Source of the DNA: [Clostridium] aminophilum DSM 10710
Lineage (GTDB): Bacteria > Bacillota > Clostridia > Lachnospirales > Lachnospiraceae
Assembly: GCF_000711825.1 (NCBI RefSeq)
Contig: NZ_JONJ01000008.1
Span: 62,001-126,000, forward strand
Direction of reading: 5' to 3'
Length of the DNA: 64,000 bases
The position numbers and the translations under genes are program-made. The notes under the pieces were generated by a model. It was not told where the DNA came from. It searched no databases and worked only from the letters and a program-made list of their open reading frames with translations. Of the stretch, positions 62,743-64,000 are shown piece after piece (positions within the stretch are counted from its first letter, which is position 1; each line of letters begins with the position of its first letter).

Positions 62743-64000
62743 ATGGATGAAAAACTGAAAGATCTTTCCGTGATCGAATTGAGAAAACTGGCGAAGGACC
62801 GGGGAATTGCCGGCACCAGCGGACTCCGCAAGGCGGAATTGATCGAGAAGCTGACGGCGGACGGCGCTTTGGCCGCAGGAAAAACGGAATCTGTGCCGAA
62901 GACCGCAGAGCGCGCACCGAAGCGTGTTCCGGCGGCACCGGCCGGAAACGGCGCATCGGAGCCGGTACCGGAGAGAGAGCGCGCGGTGAACAGAGGCCGG
63001 GGTGACGCGGCGCAGAAGGGAAATGAACCGGATTCCCGGGAGAATGTTCCGGCCGCAAGACGCCCGGAACGGCGGGAATATGCGCCGAGAACCGGCGGCT
63101 CGCGCACCGTGACGAACCGTGTGAAGACGGGAGAGAACGGCAGGGTAAGACCGGATGGGAAAAACGCGCCGAACCGAAATACCCGGATCGTGCGCAATTC
63201 GAGAAATGAACGGACAGAGCGGAGCTATGAGAACCGGACTCCGGCGGCCCGGAATGAGACGGATGCGCCGGCAGAGCGGAGAACGGCGGAGATTCGTACC
63301 GCCGAGCCGGGAAATCCGGAGAACCGCATGGACAACCGCGTGGAGAACCGCATGGACAACCGCGTGGAGAACCGTCTGGATAACCGCCCGGAGAGCCGCA
63401 TGGATAACCGCGCGGAGAACCGTCTGGATAATCGCGTAGAAAACCGTCCGGACAACCGCGCAGGTGAAGCGCGCATGACGGAGCAGAGAACACCGGAAAA
63501 CCGCATGAACGATAACCGCACAATGGAGAGTTCCGGAGCGGGCCGCATGCAGGAGAACAAAGCGCCGGATTTCAACGAACTGGACAGCGGCGTGGAGGCG
63601 CACGGCATTCTGGAAGTCATGCAGGAGGGCTTTGGATTCATTCGATGCGAAAACTTTCTGCCGGGCGAAGATGATGTGTACGTGGCACCGTCCCAGATCC
63701 GACGCTTCGGACTCCGGACCGGTGATATGATCCGCGGAAGAAAGCGGGTAAAGAGCGCGACCGAGAAGTTCGGCGCACTGCTCTATATCAATGATGTCAA
63801 CGGCTACCCGGCGGCGACATTGGCCAGAAGACCGAAGTTTGCCGACCTGACGCCGATCTTCCCGAATGAGCGCATCCGTCTGGAACGCCCGGACGAAGAG
63901 AACTCCGTGGCGCTGCGCGTGATGGATCTCTTAAGCCCCATCGGAAAGGGGCAGAGAGGTATGATCGTGTCTCCGCCGAAGGCCGGAAAAACCACCCTTC
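62743..64000 (+). CDS. rho: Transcription termination factor Rho (3' end outside window)
   Basis: Rho hexameric RNA helicase, which ends untranslated transcripts. 419 residues are visible; the frame is open at the window edge. Order: an N-terminal SAP-like Rho_N domain (residues 1-43, DLSVIELRKLAKDRG); a long low-complexity insert rich in Asn, Arg, Glu and Pro (about 44-275); the cold-shock-type RNA-binding domain (about 285-350, HGILEVMQEGFGFIR and DVYVAPSQIRRFGL); and the start of the ATPase domain, ending in Walker A SPPKAGKTTL at the last bases. The insert includes six 8-residue repeats at 63319-63462. ATG 62743 is 8 bases from AGGAG. The remaining helicase domain must lie downstream. Confidence 0.95.
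   Translation, partial: MDEKLKDLSVIELRKLAKDRGIAGTSGLRKAELIEKLTADGALAAGKTESVPKTAERAPKRVPAAPAGNGASEPVPERERAVNRGRGDAAQKGNEPDSRENVPAARRPERREYAPRTGGSRTVTNRVKTGENGRVRPDGKNAPNRNTRIVRNSRNERTERSYENRTPAARNETDAPAERRTAEIRTAEPGNPENRMDNRVENRMDNRVENRLDNRPESRMDNRAENRLDNRVENRPDNRAGEARMTEQRTPENRMNDNRTMESSGAGRMQENKAPDFNELDSGVEAHGILEVMQEGFGFIRCENFLPGEDDVYVAPSQIRRFGLRTGDMIRGRKRVKSATEKFGALLYINDVNGYPAATLARRPKFADLTPIFPNERIRLERPDEENSVALRVMDLLSPIGKGQRGMIVSPPKAGKTTL
63319..63462 (+). repeat. Six 24-nt coding repeats inside rho
   Basis: Six consecutive units of 24 bases encode ENRMDNRV-type octapeptides (ENRMDNRV, ENRMDNRV, ENRLDNRP, ESRMDNRA, ENRLDNRV, ENRPDNRA). The first two are identical in protein sequence; the repeat keeps the reading frame. 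Confidence 0.93.

Overview
The window looks like chromosomal DNA of a monoderm Clostridia member, most likely a Lachnospiraceae-type gut anaerobe. The evidence is AGGAGG-type ribosome sites with GTG/TTG starts, TTGACA-17-TATAAT promoters, a purine riboswitch ahead of a BMP-type nucleoside ABC transporter, a DUF3793-flavodoxin pair, type-2 leuA, LicD and DUF2142 surface genes, and C-type rpmG. By eye the GC content is fairly high for a clostridium. The translation-factor genes use visibly different, highly-expressed-type codons from their neighbours. No prophage, insertion sequence, rRNA, convincing tRNA or CRISPR array was seen.

Layout. 1-5.7 kb: the end of an RND efflux pump and two TolC-like proteins. 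5.8-7.3 kb: ddl and a DUF1934 gene. 7.6-8.1 kb: a small membrane protein on the minus strand, divergent from rpoB. 8.3-22.1 kb: rpoB-rpoC, an amidase lipoprotein, then rpsL-rpsG-fusA-tuf. 22.4-23.8 kb: DUF3793 and flavodoxin. 23.9-29.6 kb: guanine riboswitch and nucleoside ABC transporter. 30-32 kb: two unknown proteins and a CYTH protein. 32-34.6 kb: rpmG-secE-nusG-rplK-rplA. 35-36.9 kb: leuA. 37-40.7 kb: iron/cobalamin-type binding protein and permease, then pgeF. 40.8-46.9 kb: a surface cassette of LicD, flippase, class V aminotransferase, LicC-like nucleotidyltransferase and DUF2142. 47-49.8 kb: iron alcohol dehydrogenase and hisD. 50-54.4 kb: sbcD-sbcC. 54.5-59 kb: glycan cluster of three GT2 enzymes, DUF2304, rfbC and an ABC-2 permease. 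59-62.2 kb, minus strand: ung, uppP, rarA. 62.3-64 kb: a candidate structured RNA and the start of rho.

The core machinery is rearranged. The usual secE-nusG-rplK-rplA-rplJ-rplL-rpoB-rpoC order is broken: rpoBC comes first with its own promoter and structured leader, secE-nusG-rplKA lies about 16 kb downstream, and rplJ-rplL are absent from the window. rplA ends at a terminator where rplJ would be expected.

The most unusual non-coding signal is a composite repeat family. Six copies each begin directly behind the T-tract of an intrinsic terminator (after rpoC, tuf, the riboswitch, the BMP gene, rplA and leuA). They share a hairpin module, a GC-rich core and, in most copies, an ending GTCCGCTTGCGGACTTTG; one copy has expanded into a six-unit tandem array. 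Other notable items are a partial rho whose disordered N-terminal insert carries six 8-residue Asn/Arg repeats, several intergenic minisatellites (two with a 23-nt period), and promoter-terminator pairs with no gene between them.
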